A DNA stretch of 32,127 bases. Source: a virus. Location: positions 1 through 32,127 of the IMG/VR virus record IMGVR_UViG_3300037847_001682, one strand, 5' to 3'. Each line of letters starts with the position of its first letter. Positions within the stretch are counted from its first letter, which is position 1. Both the position numbers and the translations under genes were made by a program. Positions 23,180 to 32,127 of this stretch are shown in pieces. Under the pieces are notes generated by a model. The model worked only from the letters and a program-made list of their open reading frames with translations, did not search any database and was not told where the DNA came from.

Positions 23180-23935
23180 ATGTCATTTGTAGCAGTAGGT
23201 TTAGCTCTAGGGGCTGCCGGTGGTATTGCAAAAACAATAGCTGGTGGTGTTCAAAAGAAAAAAGCTAAAGCAGCAGCAGCCGCAGCAGCGGCAGAGCTTG
23301 CAGCTCAAAAAGAAGCGTTTGCAGCTTTAGATACTTCTAATCCATATAAAAACATGGAAAACACTATGGAAGATCTTACAGTAAACCAACAAGAAGCTCA
23401 ATTTATAGCTGAGCAACAACAACAATCACAAGCAAATATTTTACAAGACCTACGTGGCGCGGCTGGTGGATCTGGCATTGCGGCGTTAGCTCAAACACTA
23501 GCTAATCAAGGAACTAAAAATGCAAGACAAGCCGCTGTGTCTATAGGCAAGCAAGAGCAAGCTAATCAAATGGCTGAAAGAAAAGAAGCTTCTAGACTTC
23601 AAGGTTTAAAAAGAGAAGGTGATATTATGTCTAGACAAATGGAAGCTGATAAAACAAAAACATTAATGGGTATGGCTGCAGATGATTATGCCAATAAACA
23701 AGAAGCTGTAGCTCAAGCTAATCAACAGATGATGGAAGGTATAAGTGACATAGCAGGCGTTGGCATGGAAATGGCTACTGGCGGTGTTGGTGGTGATGGT
23801 ATGCCTGGTGGTGTTGGTGATAATAAAACTACTACTATTAATAATAGACCTGACTTAGTACAGTTTGACCAAGCCGGCGAAGTAGTTTACGATCCTTTTT
23901 ACTTGTACACGCCTGATCCAAATACCGGTTCTTAA
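23180..23935 (+). CDS. Internal virion (ejection) protein, gp14-like position
   Basis: This 251-residue protein opens with a Gly/Ala-rich hydrophobic segment (MSFVAVGLALGAAGGIAKTIAGG). A Lys/Ala helix follows (KKKAKAAAAAAAAELAAQKEAF), then a long Gln/Ala-rich coiled coil (QQQQSQANILQDLRGAAGGSGIAALAQTL). A Met-rich segment (SDIAGVGMEMATGGVGGDGM) and a tail ending FDQAGEVVYDPFYLYTPDPN come last. This mix is typical of small internal proteins that leave the phage head with the DNA and form the channel in the outer membrane of the host (T7 gp14-like). It is the first of three successive genes in gp14-15-16 order. It starts one base after the cupin stop. Confidence 0.65.
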   Translation: MSFVAVGLALGAAGGIAKTIAGGVQKKKAKAAAAAAAAELAAQKEAFAALDTSNPYKNMENTMEDLTVNQQEAQFIAEQQQQSQANILQDLRGAAGGSGIAALAQTLANQGTKNARQAAVSIGKQEQANQMAERKEASRLQGLKREGDIMSRQMEADKTKTLMGMAADDYANKQEAVAQANQQMMEGISDIAGVGMEMATGGVGGDGMPGGVGDNKTTTINNRPDLVQFDQAGEVVYDPFYLYTPDPNTGS

Positions 23936-23947
23936 AATAAATAAAAC

Positions 23948-25129
23948 ATGGCAAAAAAAAGTAGTCCTAGTATAAATTTAGGTTTAGACTCTAGTCAATT
24001 AGACAGGCTTAATAGAGCTTCGCGAGCAGCAGCTGGTGTAGGCGAGTTTAAACAGACTAGTCTCGGCGCAGCGTTAGGAGATATAGCTGTAGAGTCTGGC
24101 ACTAAGCTCGTAGAAGACGCAAGATTAAAAGAAGAAGAAGAAGCTCAAGAAAGAGAAGAACAAAGAAAAGCTTTAGAAAGTAAACTACAAGGAAAGTTAG
24201 ATGAATTTTTAGCTGTAGGATCTAATCAAAACGAGTATGACTTTGGTCTTGATAAGATCATGGGTATTAGAGAACAAATATTAAATTCCACCGATGAGAA
24301 AGAGCGAAGTGGTTTAATAAGAGAGTTTAACGCTTATGTTGCAGAAATAAAAAATCAAACTAACCTTGATAAAACAAGCGCTAAAAACTTACAAGGTTTT
24401 AGCATGAATCCTAACGAAAATAAGTCTATAATTAGTAGCGCTACAGATCAAAGAGCGGTAGGTTTTCTTGAAAAATTTTATGCTGGTGAAGCGCAAATAA
24501 CGCAAGGTGAAGATGGTAAAAAAATATATAGAATAGAAGTACCATCGGCAAGCGGTGTAGGACCACCTGATGTTTTTGAAGGCACTAGAGATGAATTAGA
24601 AGGCATGTTAATTCCTAAAGCTACAGAGTTTGATTTATCAATAGGTAAGTTAGCTAAAGCCGTACAGCAAAACGCCGCACAAGGAGGATTTTTTGATGAG
24701 CAAGATATTAGAAGACAAATAAACAATAACTTAAATAGCAAAGACTATAAATCTTTATTTGCTGATAAGCTTGAAACTACTGGTAGAACAGTTATAGATG
24801 ATATATCTAAAGAGATAGATAATTTAACATATCAAGATTTATTAACTCCAGATCAACTAAAACAGTTTAATATAAGTCCTGATGAAGGTGAAACTAATTG
24901 GTACGACAATATATCTCCAGATGATAAACAACAACTTCTAAAAACAATACAAGAAGATCCTAATATAGGCCAGTCTGTATTATCTAATTATTTTTTTAGA
25001 TTTGTTTCGCAGCAAGATGAAAAATACGCTAAAGCTAGAAGAGACACTTCTATGAGAACTGCTAAATTAAAAGCTGATATTGCACAAACTGAGGGCGCTG
25101 GGTCACTAGACAATATTGGAACCTCTTAA
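23948..25129 (+). CDS. Internal virion (ejection) protein, gp15-like position
   Basis: This 393-residue, strongly helical, charged protein starts MAKKSSPSINLGLDSSQLDRLNRASRAAAG. A coiled-coil section follows (LVEDARLKEEEEAQEREEQRKALESKLQGKLDEFLAVG), then further helices to the end (KLKADIAQTEGAGSLDNIGTS). No membrane segment or catalytic motif is visible. It is short for T7 gp15 (747 aa). It lies between the small gp14-like gene and the giant ejection-type gene, 11 bases before the latter. Its role as a periplasmic channel part is an inference from order and helical content. Confidence 0.6.
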   Translation: MAKKSSPSINLGLDSSQLDRLNRASRAAAGVGEFKQTSLGAALGDIAVESGTKLVEDARLKEEEEAQEREEQRKALESKLQGKLDEFLAVGSNQNEYDFGLDKIMGIREQILNSTDEKERSGLIREFNAYVAEIKNQTNLDKTSAKNLQGFSMNPNENKSIISSATDQRAVGFLEKFYAGEAQITQGEDGKKIYRIEVPSASGVGPPDVFEGTRDELEGMLIPKATEFDLSIGKLAKAVQQNAAQGGFFDEQDIRRQINNNLNSKDYKSLFADKLETTGRTVIDDISKEIDNLTYQDLLTPDQLKQFNISPDEGETNWYDNISPDDKQQLLKTIQEDPNIGQSVLSNYFFRFVSQQDEKYAKARRDTSMRTAKLKADIAQTEGAGSLDNIGTS

Positions 25130-25140
25130 AAATTAATTTA

Positions 25141-28100
25141 ATGGAAGAATTATATCAAGCACTTTACGATCAAGGTAAATACACAAAAACATTTGAAGAG
25201 TTTAAAGCACAATTTGAATCAGAAGATAATCAACAAGAGCTTTATAACGCGTTAAATAATTCAGGAGATTATACAAAATCTTACGAAGAGTTTGGCAGTC
25301 AGTTTTTTGGAAAAGTAAAAAAAGAAACGACTCCACAGGGCGATGCGACTGCGGAGTCCAAAAGTACGGCATCAACTTCGGAGCCTACTTCTTTGGACTC
25401 GTTACAACTAAGTCCTGAAGCTTATAGTATTGTAAACAGTTATAGAACAGCTGAAGAATTAAAAGCTGATATTGACGCTGGTAAAATAACAAATCCAGAA
25501 ATCATAAACTACGTTAAAGGCGCTGGTGGTGAAGGGCCAACTGATCAAGAGCTACTAGTAACTTCTGCAGATGAAATGTTAAAATCTCAAGAAGTAACAG
25601 AAGGTGATCAAGCTGGTATACTTGAAAAAAGAAAAGAACAAGCACAAAAGCTAGAATCTCTTAGAGTAGCTTTAGATTTACCCGAAGGATCTACCGAAAA
25701 AGAAATATCAGACGCGTATCAAAAAGTACTAGACAGGGAAAATCAAATCGCTATGTCAGATTTTAAAGCGCCTGCAGATCATGTTGAGCTTACAAAAAAA
25801 CTTCGAGATATTGGAGCTTGGGGAGTGGTTAGCTATGAAAAATCAGACTTCTACAAGGAGTATAAAAAAAGCATTAAAGAAGATGTTGAACTTAGGAATA
25901 CTGCCAAAAAAAGCTATTTTCAAAACGAAGCTCTAAGAGCTTATATTAAAGCAAAAATGCCTAACGCTCTAGACGGCTTAACGCCTCAAGAATCAAAAGA
26001 TAAAAAAGCTCAAATATTAAATAGCGAAGAATTTAAAGAGTTTGAAAAAGAGTTTGTTTTAGACGAAGAGCAATTAACAAAACAAGAAGAGTACGTTGCT
26101 CAAGACTTTTTAAATCAAAAGGAAGTTAGTTTACTTGAAGATAGAATACAAGCAGAAATAAGTAAAAACGAAAAAAGCGGTTTGCTTTACGATGTTGGAG
26201 AAGTTTTAAGCGAAGGCGCTATAGCTAACTTGCCTCCTTACCTAAAAGTACTGGCAAAACAAGAGCTCATAGAGCTAGGTTTAGATAGATCGTTTAAAAG
26301 AGATGTTAAAGAAAACGTAGCTTTAAAAGAGTTAGAAGGTTTAAACAAAAGATTAAAAGAAAAGTATTCTACGCTAGGTGTTATAGGTAAAGACATGAAT
26401 AACATCTTGATTCAAATGAAACAGCTTCAAGAGTTTTTTGACACAGAAGATCCTAGCTCTTATACATCACAAAATCAAATTGATATGTATAAGGCTAACG
26501 CTAAGACTTATAATAAACTTAGATCTCAAGCTAATATTTATCAATTAAAAGCAGATGAGATTTATGAAACTTTACCGCCTCTTGAAGAAAAATCAAAAGA
26601 CTTACAAACATATATAAACGCTGTAACAAGAGATCCAAATCATATAGTAACTTTTGGAGGTAACTTGGCTAACGCTAGTATAGATCTTTTGCAAGGTATT
26701 AGCGGTGCTGCAGATTTGGTATATCAAGGTATTGGTGAAATTATAAATGAAATAGATGAAATATCTACTTTAGGTTTTGAAGTCGCTGTGCGAACTAAAA
26801 GCCCTCCTAGAAAAACAAAGTTAACAGAGCTAAATAGAAGTATTGACAAATGGCAGATTGACGAGATAACCTCTCAAATTAGAAAGCCAGTTCAATTTGA
26901 TCAAATAGATAGTGCTGGATCTGCGATTGAGTGGGGTGCTAATTTATTTGCAGGGCAAATACCTCAGCTAGCTTTAATGACTGTAACAGGTGGTTCTTCG
27001 CTATATGTTATGGGTGCTAGTAGCGCAGGTCAAAAGTTTTACGACATGCAAGAACAGAAGCAGTTGTATTTTGATACTGGTGGCTTATATGGTAGAAATC
27101 ATAGATTTGGTACAATGGCTTTAAATGCTGCTTTTACAGGAACTATGGAAGCTTTGTCTGAAAGAGTTACTCTTAGCGCTGTAGATAAAACTAAAGACGT
27201 GCTAGGTGGTATAAGTAGAGTCAGTAGAAACCAAGGTTATTTTAACTATTTCAAAAAAAATCTATTTACTTATGACAATGTAAAGGCTACAGGTAAAGAA
27301 CTTTTTGAAGAAGGCTTTAGTGAGTCATTAGCAACAATGAGTAGTAACTTCGCCGACATAGTTAGTGGCGACAAAAGCATAAATTTATTTGATGGCGTGC
27401 CTGAGTCTTTTGCTAGTGGTATAGTAATTAGCGCTGGTATACAAAGCCCAAGGCTTTTTGCAGAATTCAAAAGACCTTTTCAACAAGAATCAACAACTCG
27501 AAAAGTTGACGTTATAGCTAGTAGGCTTAATGACATAAGCAAAGAAATGGTTAAGCTTAATGAAACTTTTCAAGGTCAAGAGCTAGCAGATAAACGAAGT
27601 GAGTTAGAAACAGAATATGCTAACTTAGTAGAAGAAGCTAACGTAGCTATAGAGCAAGACGTTAAGCGTATAGATGTAATGGACAATGCTGAAAAGTCTG
27701 AGTTAATAAACATCGAAAGAGCAAAGCAAAGAATAAGACAACAAGCAAATAGCATAGAGTCTAATGCAGATCTTAATGCAGAGCAAAAGAAAGTTGAAAT
27801 AGATAAATTAAGAAATGAGTTTAGTGATTTAAACAAAAATAAAAACAAGATACTACAGAAATATCCTGTTAACGTTGTTGATGCCAAGTACAAACAAGAA
27901 ATGGAAATGGCTAAAGTTTACATGGATAAGGTTAATAGTCGAGGCGTGGTTGAAATGCAAGTCAACGAAAAAAACCAACAAGAGTTTGATGACTTAATAT
28001 CTAGAGATCAGTTTGATTTTAGTAGAGCTGAGATTGAAGATTTTACATTAGAGTCTGGTGGTATGGCAATAGCGTTTCAAGAAATAATAAATGACAAAGA

Positions 28101-31100
28101 CGCTACAGCAGAAGAAAAAGCAGAGGCTAAAGAAGCTTTAGAAGTTTTTGAAAACAAGACTATGCAAGGCATAGGTATGCTTAACTTTATAGATGGTAAC
28201 GCTTCTAGCTATGGGGCTATGACACCCAGGTTTGATAGCAATGGTAATTTAGCAGGATTAAATATAGAGATAAACAAAGATCAAGCATTAACTAACAATG
28301 AGTTTAATGTTGCTTCACATGAGTTTGTTCATGCAGCTTTTTACAACACGCTTAAAGCAGATCCTATAGCTAGAGAAAGATTAGGTAATGTTGTTGATGA
28401 TATTATAGACTCTGGCGATGTTGTGTTTGAGCAAGGTCAAAAAGAAGCTTTTGATAAAAAAATAAACCTATACGAAAACAATAGAAAAGGTGAAGAAAAA
28501 ATGACGTTCCTTACAGAGTTTGTTAGAGCTAACAAAGCTACAATAAAAGACTCTGGCCTTGATAAAATTAAAGGTACGTTTAGAAGATTTGCTCAAAACT
28601 ATTTAGGTAAAGATATAAGACTTGATAGTAAAAAAGATATATTAAACTTTATAAAAGACTACGACGTATCTGTTAAAAACAACAAGCCAAACAAAGCCAT
28701 TATACGTATGATGGAAAAAGGTGCTAATGGCAAAATATTTAAAGACACTAGAACACCTGAGCAAATTAAAGGCGAGACAGAGTTTTCAAGAGCTTTAGAG
28801 TCTACTGTACAGTCAGATCCTGATATTAAAGAAACATTTGATAAGTTTACTCAAAACGCAGACGGTACTCCTAAACATGCTTCGCAACAAGCTTGGGAAG
28901 ACAGTCCGGATTATTGGAACGCTTACTTTACTATAGTAGAAGGTAGAGCTTTAGACGGCTTAATTCAACACAAGATGACAGAAAAAGGTTTACCACCTGC
29001 TGCTATACGTGAGTTTACTAGAAAAGTTAAAGAAAAAATTGGTGAAAGATTTTTACCTACAGTAGATAAAAAAACAGGTGAAGTAAAACCTGACTCTGGA
29101 TATAGAGTTTCAAACGATAGTTTGTTTGGCTGGCTAACAGGAGTTGCTGGTGGAGCAGGTAGATCTGTTATATACAGAGCTAAAGGTGATGTAATGGCAG
29201 AGTATAAAGCTGATCCTACATCTGCAGCCCCATCGTTAGACGCGCCTATTGGAGACGCTGGTACAGTAGCAGATATAATACCTGACGACAGCTCTGTTGT
29301 AGAAGCTATAGAAAATGAAGACTTATCTATAGGTAGACGTGATGCTATTAGAGAAATAGCTGTAAACGAACTTATAGCTAAAGATGAGTTAAACTTTTCT
29401 CAAGACGCAAAAGATGCTATTAGAGATATTGTAGCTGACGCTAATATACCGTTAGAAGGTTTGACATATAAAGGTTTTAAAAAGCTTATGGTTGAAGCTA
29501 TGAAGGTAGATAAAAACGGTAAGCTAAAACCTCCTACAAAAACTTCTGATGTAGTACCTGTTGGTGCTTTGTACAATGTATTAGAAGTAACAGCTTCAGA
29601 GTTTGGTGTTGATCCACTTAGAATATTAGCTAATCAAGACTTAACAGATGTTCAGCGTCAAACAGCTCAAGAAAAAATACTAGAATTATCTACAAATCAA
29701 GACGGTAGTTTTAACGACGTATTATTTAAGCTGTTACCAGAAGGCGAAACAAGAAGTGGCGAAGCTACAGGTATAGCTAACACTAAGCTTGGAGATTTAT
29801 ATACTAAAGGTGAAAGAGTTAAAGTATCTGAAGGCGCTGCTAAAAAGTTAGGTCAAAAGTTTGAGCAGAAGAAAAAGACTAGAGTTACACAAAAACAATT
29901 ATTTGATTTGTTTGGTATTAACGAAGACGGAACGTTTAAGCCTGGTAAAGAAGCCGACGGTGCTATACGAGCTTTAGTAGTTCAAATGGCTCAGCTAACA
30001 GCTAATCAACAGACTAGAATAAATGCTTTAGAAAACGGTACTGCTACAGAAGCCGCGGCTGCTAAGCTTGCTGACGGTAAATCTGAGCTTGTGTTTTCAA
30101 GAGCTGACGCAGACTTAGCTGTCGTTCAAGATAAATGGGCTGAATACTCTGCAGAAATATCTAAAGCTACAAATAAAGTAATGGTTGAAAGCTCTACTAA
30201 TAAGTTTTATGATACATTAGTAGAAGCTAAAAAAAGAATAATAGCTGATAAATCTTTTAACAACATAAAAGATATTATTGAAAAGCCAGAAGTTAAAGAT
30301 AAAAAACTAGATCATACAACAAAAGATTATTACAGAGGACAAAACAGATCAGGAGTAGTTATTCCTAAAATGACTGTGTTTAAAGAAGGTGCTATAGACA
30401 AAAAGGGCGAACCAAAACAATATAAATCTGAAAGAGATGTAGACGCTCCGTTTAAAGACGGTGAAACTTACGATCAAGCCGCCAGTAGAATATTGAACGC
30501 TTTTGTGCATGTAAACCCACAGTTTAGAGATATGTTTTCAAAAACAATGACGGGCGGTGTTGTTAGAGGAGGATTTTTTAAAACAGTTTTTGAGTTTGAT
30601 AAAAGAATAAATAAAACTACAGAGTCTCAAGTAACAGAAAAGTTTGACGTTTGGAGAGATACTTATAATGAAAAAAATAAACTGACGCAGAAAGGCGTAG
30701 ATAAAATGAACAGTAAAGAGTTTAGAGATAAAGCTCGACAAAAAATGGATTCATATATCTACGACTTCTTTAAATCAGTTGAGGCATATCTTAAAGTAAA
30801 CCCTGATCATGGCTGGGTGTTTGAGCAAATGATGAGAGATGGCAGCACAGATCAAAACTCTTTTATTAGAGTTTCTGCTATACCTTCTGGTTATCCTGTT
30901 AATGCTGATGGTACTCCTAATTTTAATGAGAAAGTTGTTGAAGAACATAGCAAGCCTCAAAACAATATAGGCCACAGTATGTTAAACGCTGCTCAAGACG
31001 GTAGAGTTGATGAGCAGTATAAAGTTACAAAAGCCGCTTACATGCAGATGTCACTTCTTGAAATAGACGATAATGCTGTTAATGATTCTGGTTTAAAAGA

Positions 31101-32127
31101 AAGAATGCCTGATGTTTATTATGACAAAATAGTTCCAAAAATAATTGACGGAAGTTTAGATTATCTTCCTGATGGTTTTGCTTCTGCAATTAGACTAGCC
31201 GCAGCTGGAACTGCTTACGCACCTAAAGACAATGGCGGTAGAGCTGTTGACTTAGGAAAATACTATATGCCTCAAGTAGGTATGACGCTTGGTAAGTACT
31301 TTGGAACAGATGCTATAGCAGATAAAGTAGCTGCTAACACTATATTAATAGAAAGGTTAGCGGGTGTACCAATGTCTGAAAGCAAGCTTGCTTCGCCTAC
31401 AATGTATAGCAGAAAAATTAAAGATATTAAAACTCAAAACGAAGGTAAGCCAAGTAGAGGTATGTCAGCTTTTGATTTTGATGAAACACTTATAATAGAT
31501 GGCGACAACTATATTATAGCTACTAAAGGCGATCAAACTATAAAAATAAGTTCTGAGCAATGGCCTATACAAGGACCAGACTTAGCGGCAGATGGTTTTA
31601 CCTTTAACTTTGATGACTTTATAAACGTTAGAGGTGGCGTTGAAGGTCCACTATTTCAAAAATTAAAAAACAGATTAGCTAAGTACGGGCCTGAAAACAA
31701 CTATATATTAACAGCTAGACCTGCCGAAAGCGCTACAGCTATACATGGTTGGTTAAAATCTAAAGGCATAGATATACCACTTAAAAATATAACAGGTTTA
31801 GGCAATAGCACTGGCGCTGCTAAAGCAGAGTGGATGCTAGGTAAATATCAAGAAGGTTATAACGATATGTATTTCGTTGATGACGCTTTGCCAAACGTTG
31901 AGGCTGTTGCAGATGTTATTGATCAGTTAGATATTAAAGGTAAATCAGAGCAAGCTAGACTAGAACTTAGCAAGGAGTCTGACGCTGAGTTTGATCAAAT
32001 GCTAAAAGAAGTACAACAAGATTTAAGCGGTGACTTAAACTTAGACGTAATACTAGAAGAAAGCAAAGGTGTTGATAGACGTAGAAAGTTTGAAGCAGTT
32101 GAAGCTAGAAATATAGGCAAAGGTAAA
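25141..32127 (+). CDS. Giant multidomain internal virion protein with metallopeptidase-like and HAD phosphatase motifs (3'-truncated by window edge)
   Basis: The open frame runs from ATG 25141 to the window end (2,329 codons, no stop). It is the third gene of the ejection block and much longer than T7 gp16 (1,318 aa). Parts seen: a 30-residue tandem repeat (3-25 and 33-55, ELYxALxxxGxYTKxxEEF); a Ser/Thr-rich linker (about 60-85); helical and coiled-coil stretches; a hydrophobic Gly/Ala stretch (about 594-628); a long coiled coil (about 780-960); a gluzincin-like motif HEFVH (1060-1064) with TEF at 1125-1127 as possible third ligand; and an HAD unit with DFDET (2112-2116), ILTARP (T2191), K2228 and FVDDALPN (D2247/D2248). 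I see no transglycosylase motif in this part. It resembles the polyvalent-type ejected proteins of phages. Domain activities are inferred. Confidence 0.85.
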   Translation, partial: MEELYQALYDQGKYTKTFEEFKAQFESEDNQQELYNALNNSGDYTKSYEEFGSQFFGKVKKETTPQGDATAESKSTASTSEPTSLDSLQLSPEAYSIVNSYRTAEELKADIDAGKITNPEIINYVKGAGGEGPTDQELLVTSADEMLKSQEVTEGDQAGILEKRKEQAQKLESLRVALDLPEGSTEKEISDAYQKVLDRENQIAMSDFKAPADHVELTKKLRDIGAWGVVSYEKSDFYKEYKKSIKEDVELRNTAKKSYFQNEALRAYIKAKMPNALDGLTPQESKDKKAQILNSEEFKEFEKEFVLDEEQLTKQEEYVAQDFLNQKEVSLLEDRIQAEISKNEKSGLLYDVGEVLSEGAIANLPPYLKVLAKQELIELGLDRSFKRDVKENVALKELEGLNKRLKEKYSTLGVIGKDMNNILIQMKQLQEFFDTEDPSSYTSQNQIDMYKANAKTYNKLRSQANIYQLKADEIYETLPPLEEKSKDLQTYINAVTRDPNHIVTFGGNLANASIDLLQGISGAADLVYQGIGEIINEIDEISTLGFEVAVRTKSPPRKTKLTELNRSIDKWQIDEITSQIRKPVQFDQIDSAGSAIEWGANLFAGQIPQLALMTVTGGSSLYVMGASSAGQKFYDMQEQKQLYFDTGGLYGRNHRFGTMALNAAFTGTMEALSERVTLSAVDKTKDVLGGISRVSRNQGYFNYFKKNLFTYDNVKATGKELFEEGFSESLATMSSNFADIVSGDKSINLFDGVPESFASGIVISAGIQSPRLFAEFKRPFQQESTTRKVDVIASRLNDISKEMVKLNETFQGQELADKRSELETEYANLVEEANVAIEQDVKRIDVMDNAEKSELINIERAKQRIRQQANSIESNADLNAEQKKVEIDKLRNEFSDLNKNKNKILQKYPVNVVDAKYKQEMEMAKVYMDKVNSRGVVEMQVNEKNQQEFDDLISRDQFDFSRAEIEDFTLESGGMAIAFQEIINDKDATAEEKAEAKEALEVFENKTMQGIGMLNFIDGNASSYGAMTPRFDSNGNLAGLNIEINKDQALTNNEFNVASHEFVHAAFYNTLKADPIARERLGNVVDDIIDSGDVVFEQGQKEAFDKKINLYENNRKGEEKMTFLTEFVRANKATIKDSGLDKIKGTFRRFAQNYLGKDIRLDSKKDILNFIKDYDVSVKNNKPNKAIIRMMEKGANGKIFKDTRTPEQIKGETEFSRALESTVQSDPDIKETFDKFTQNADGTPKHASQQAWEDSPDYWNAYFTIVEGRALDGLIQHKMTEKGLPPAAIREFTRKVKEKIGERFLPTVDKKTGEVKPDSGYRVSNDSLFGWLTGVAGGAGRSVIYRAKGDVMAEYKADPTSAAPSLDAPIGDAGTVADIIPDDSSVVEAIENEDLSIGRRDAIREIAVNELIAKDELNFSQDAKDAIRDIVADANIPLEGLTYKGFKKLMVEAMKVDKNGKLKPPTKTSDVVPVGALYNVLEVTASEFGVDPLRILANQDLTDVQRQTAQEKILELSTNQDGSFNDVLFKLLPEGETRSGEATGIANTKLGDLYTKGERVKVSEGAAKKLGQKFEQKKKTRVTQKQLFDLFGINEDGTFKPGKEADGAIRALVVQMAQLTANQQTRINALENGTATEAAAAKLADGKSELVFSRADADLAVVQDKWAEYSAEISKATNKVMVESSTNKFYDTLVEAKKRIIADKSFNNIKDIIEKPEVKDKKLDHTTKDYYRGQNRSGVVIPKMTVFKEGAIDKKGEPKQYKSERDVDAPFKDGETYDQAASRILNAFVHVNPQFRDMFSKTMTGGVVRGGFFKTVFEFDKRINKTTESQVTEKFDVWRDTYNEKNKLTQKGVDKMNSKEFRDKARQKMDSYIYDFFKSVEAYLKVNPDHGWVFEQMMRDGSTDQNSFIRVSAIPSGYPVNADGTPNFNEKVVEEHSKPQNNIGHSMLNAAQDGRVDEQYKVTKAAYMQMSLLEIDDNAVNDSGLKERMPDVYYDKIVPKIIDGSLDYLPDGFASAIRLAAAGTAYAPKDNGGRAVDLGKYYMPQVGMTLGKYFGTDAIADKVAANTILIERLAGVPMSESKLASPTMYSRKIKDIKTQNEGKPSRGMSAFDFDETLIIDGDNYIIATKGDQTIKISSEQWPIQGPDLAADGFTFNFDDFINVRGGVEGPLFQKLKNRLAKYGPENNYILTARPAESATAIHGWLKSKGIDIPLKNITGLGNSTGAAKAEWMLGKYQEGYNDMYFVDDALPNVEAVADVIDQLDIKGKSEQARLELSKESDAEFDQMLKEVQQDLSGDLNLDVILEESKGVDRRRKFEAVEARNIGKGK
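25354..25400 (+). repeat. 9-bp perfect inverted repeat in a GC-richer linker of the giant gene
   Basis: gagtccaaa (25354-25362) pairs with tttggactc (25392-25400). An inner partly paired stem (gta-ggc with gcc-tac, one bulged C) fills the loop. An alternative pairing of actcc (about 25330) with ggagt (25353-25357) excludes the outer one. The surrounding 75 bases are visibly richer in G and C than the rest of the window. Confidence 0.6.

Noticed and set aside
27576-27893. 105-codon minus-strand open frame opposite the giant gene
   Set aside because: It is the reverse of a Lys/Glu-rich coiled-coil stretch, which gives Leu/Ser/Phe-rich frames by composition. All other evidence places genes on the + strand only.
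25141-32127. Lysozyme/transglycosylase domain expected in gp16-like proteins
   Set aside because: I looked for an E-S-x-x-x-x-A-x-S type catalytic block and saw none convincing in the visible part. It may lie beyond the right edge.

Overview
This 32,127-base window is the late (virion and DNA-packaging) half of an AT-rich, tightly packed, short-tailed (podovirus-like) phage genome. All 27 genes I can support lie on the + strand. Gaps are at most about 60 bases and neighbouring genes often overlap by one to a few bases. I see no tRNA, integrase, CRISPR array, insertion sequence or non-coding stretch longer than 300 bases. The last gene runs off the right edge and the first is cut at the left edge.

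Host: none of the start codons is preceded by a well-spaced Shine-Dalgarno sequence. Leaders are A/T-only, as is usual in Bacteroidota. One tail-region protein carries the GCTNPEAINYDP...DDGSC cysteine motif, which is common in secreted proteins of marine Bacteroidota. A marine flavobacterial host is my best inference. Another low-GC marine host such as SAR11 cannot be excluded.

Layout. Positions 1-4101: accessory and lysis-like genes. These are two tandem copies of a small unknown protein, a winged-helix protein, a small HExxH metallopeptidase-like protein, a coiled-coil protein sharing its MAFKL N-terminus, a holin-like membrane protein, and two virion-like beta-rich proteins. Positions 4128-7625: packaging module, with three small proteins (one probably made of two GroES-like barrels), a likely small terminase and the large terminase. 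Positions 7628-12660: portal, scaffold-like protein and major capsid protein, closed by a strong intrinsic terminator. Positions 12720-22530: head-tail connectors, the very large tail-nozzle-like protein and tail-surface proteins. Positions 22561-32127: a cupin-fold protein and three successive proteins in the order of T7-like ejection proteins (gp14/15/16-like). The last is a giant multidomain polypeptide of at least 2,329 residues with an HEFVH metallopeptidase-like motif and a complete HAD phosphatase motif set.

Together these genes build the capsid around a scaffold, package DNA with the terminase through the portal, close the head with adaptors and a nozzle, and load internal proteins that are probably ejected into the host. 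No recognisable endolysin lies in the window. The most interesting content is the giant ejection-type protein (N-terminal tandem repeat, peptidase and phosphatase signatures, a structured GC-rich linker), the lysine-first Walker A of the terminase, the double GroES-like protein, and the contrast in codon use between the capsid gene and its neighbours. Identifications come from reading motifs and recalling families; no database search was run.
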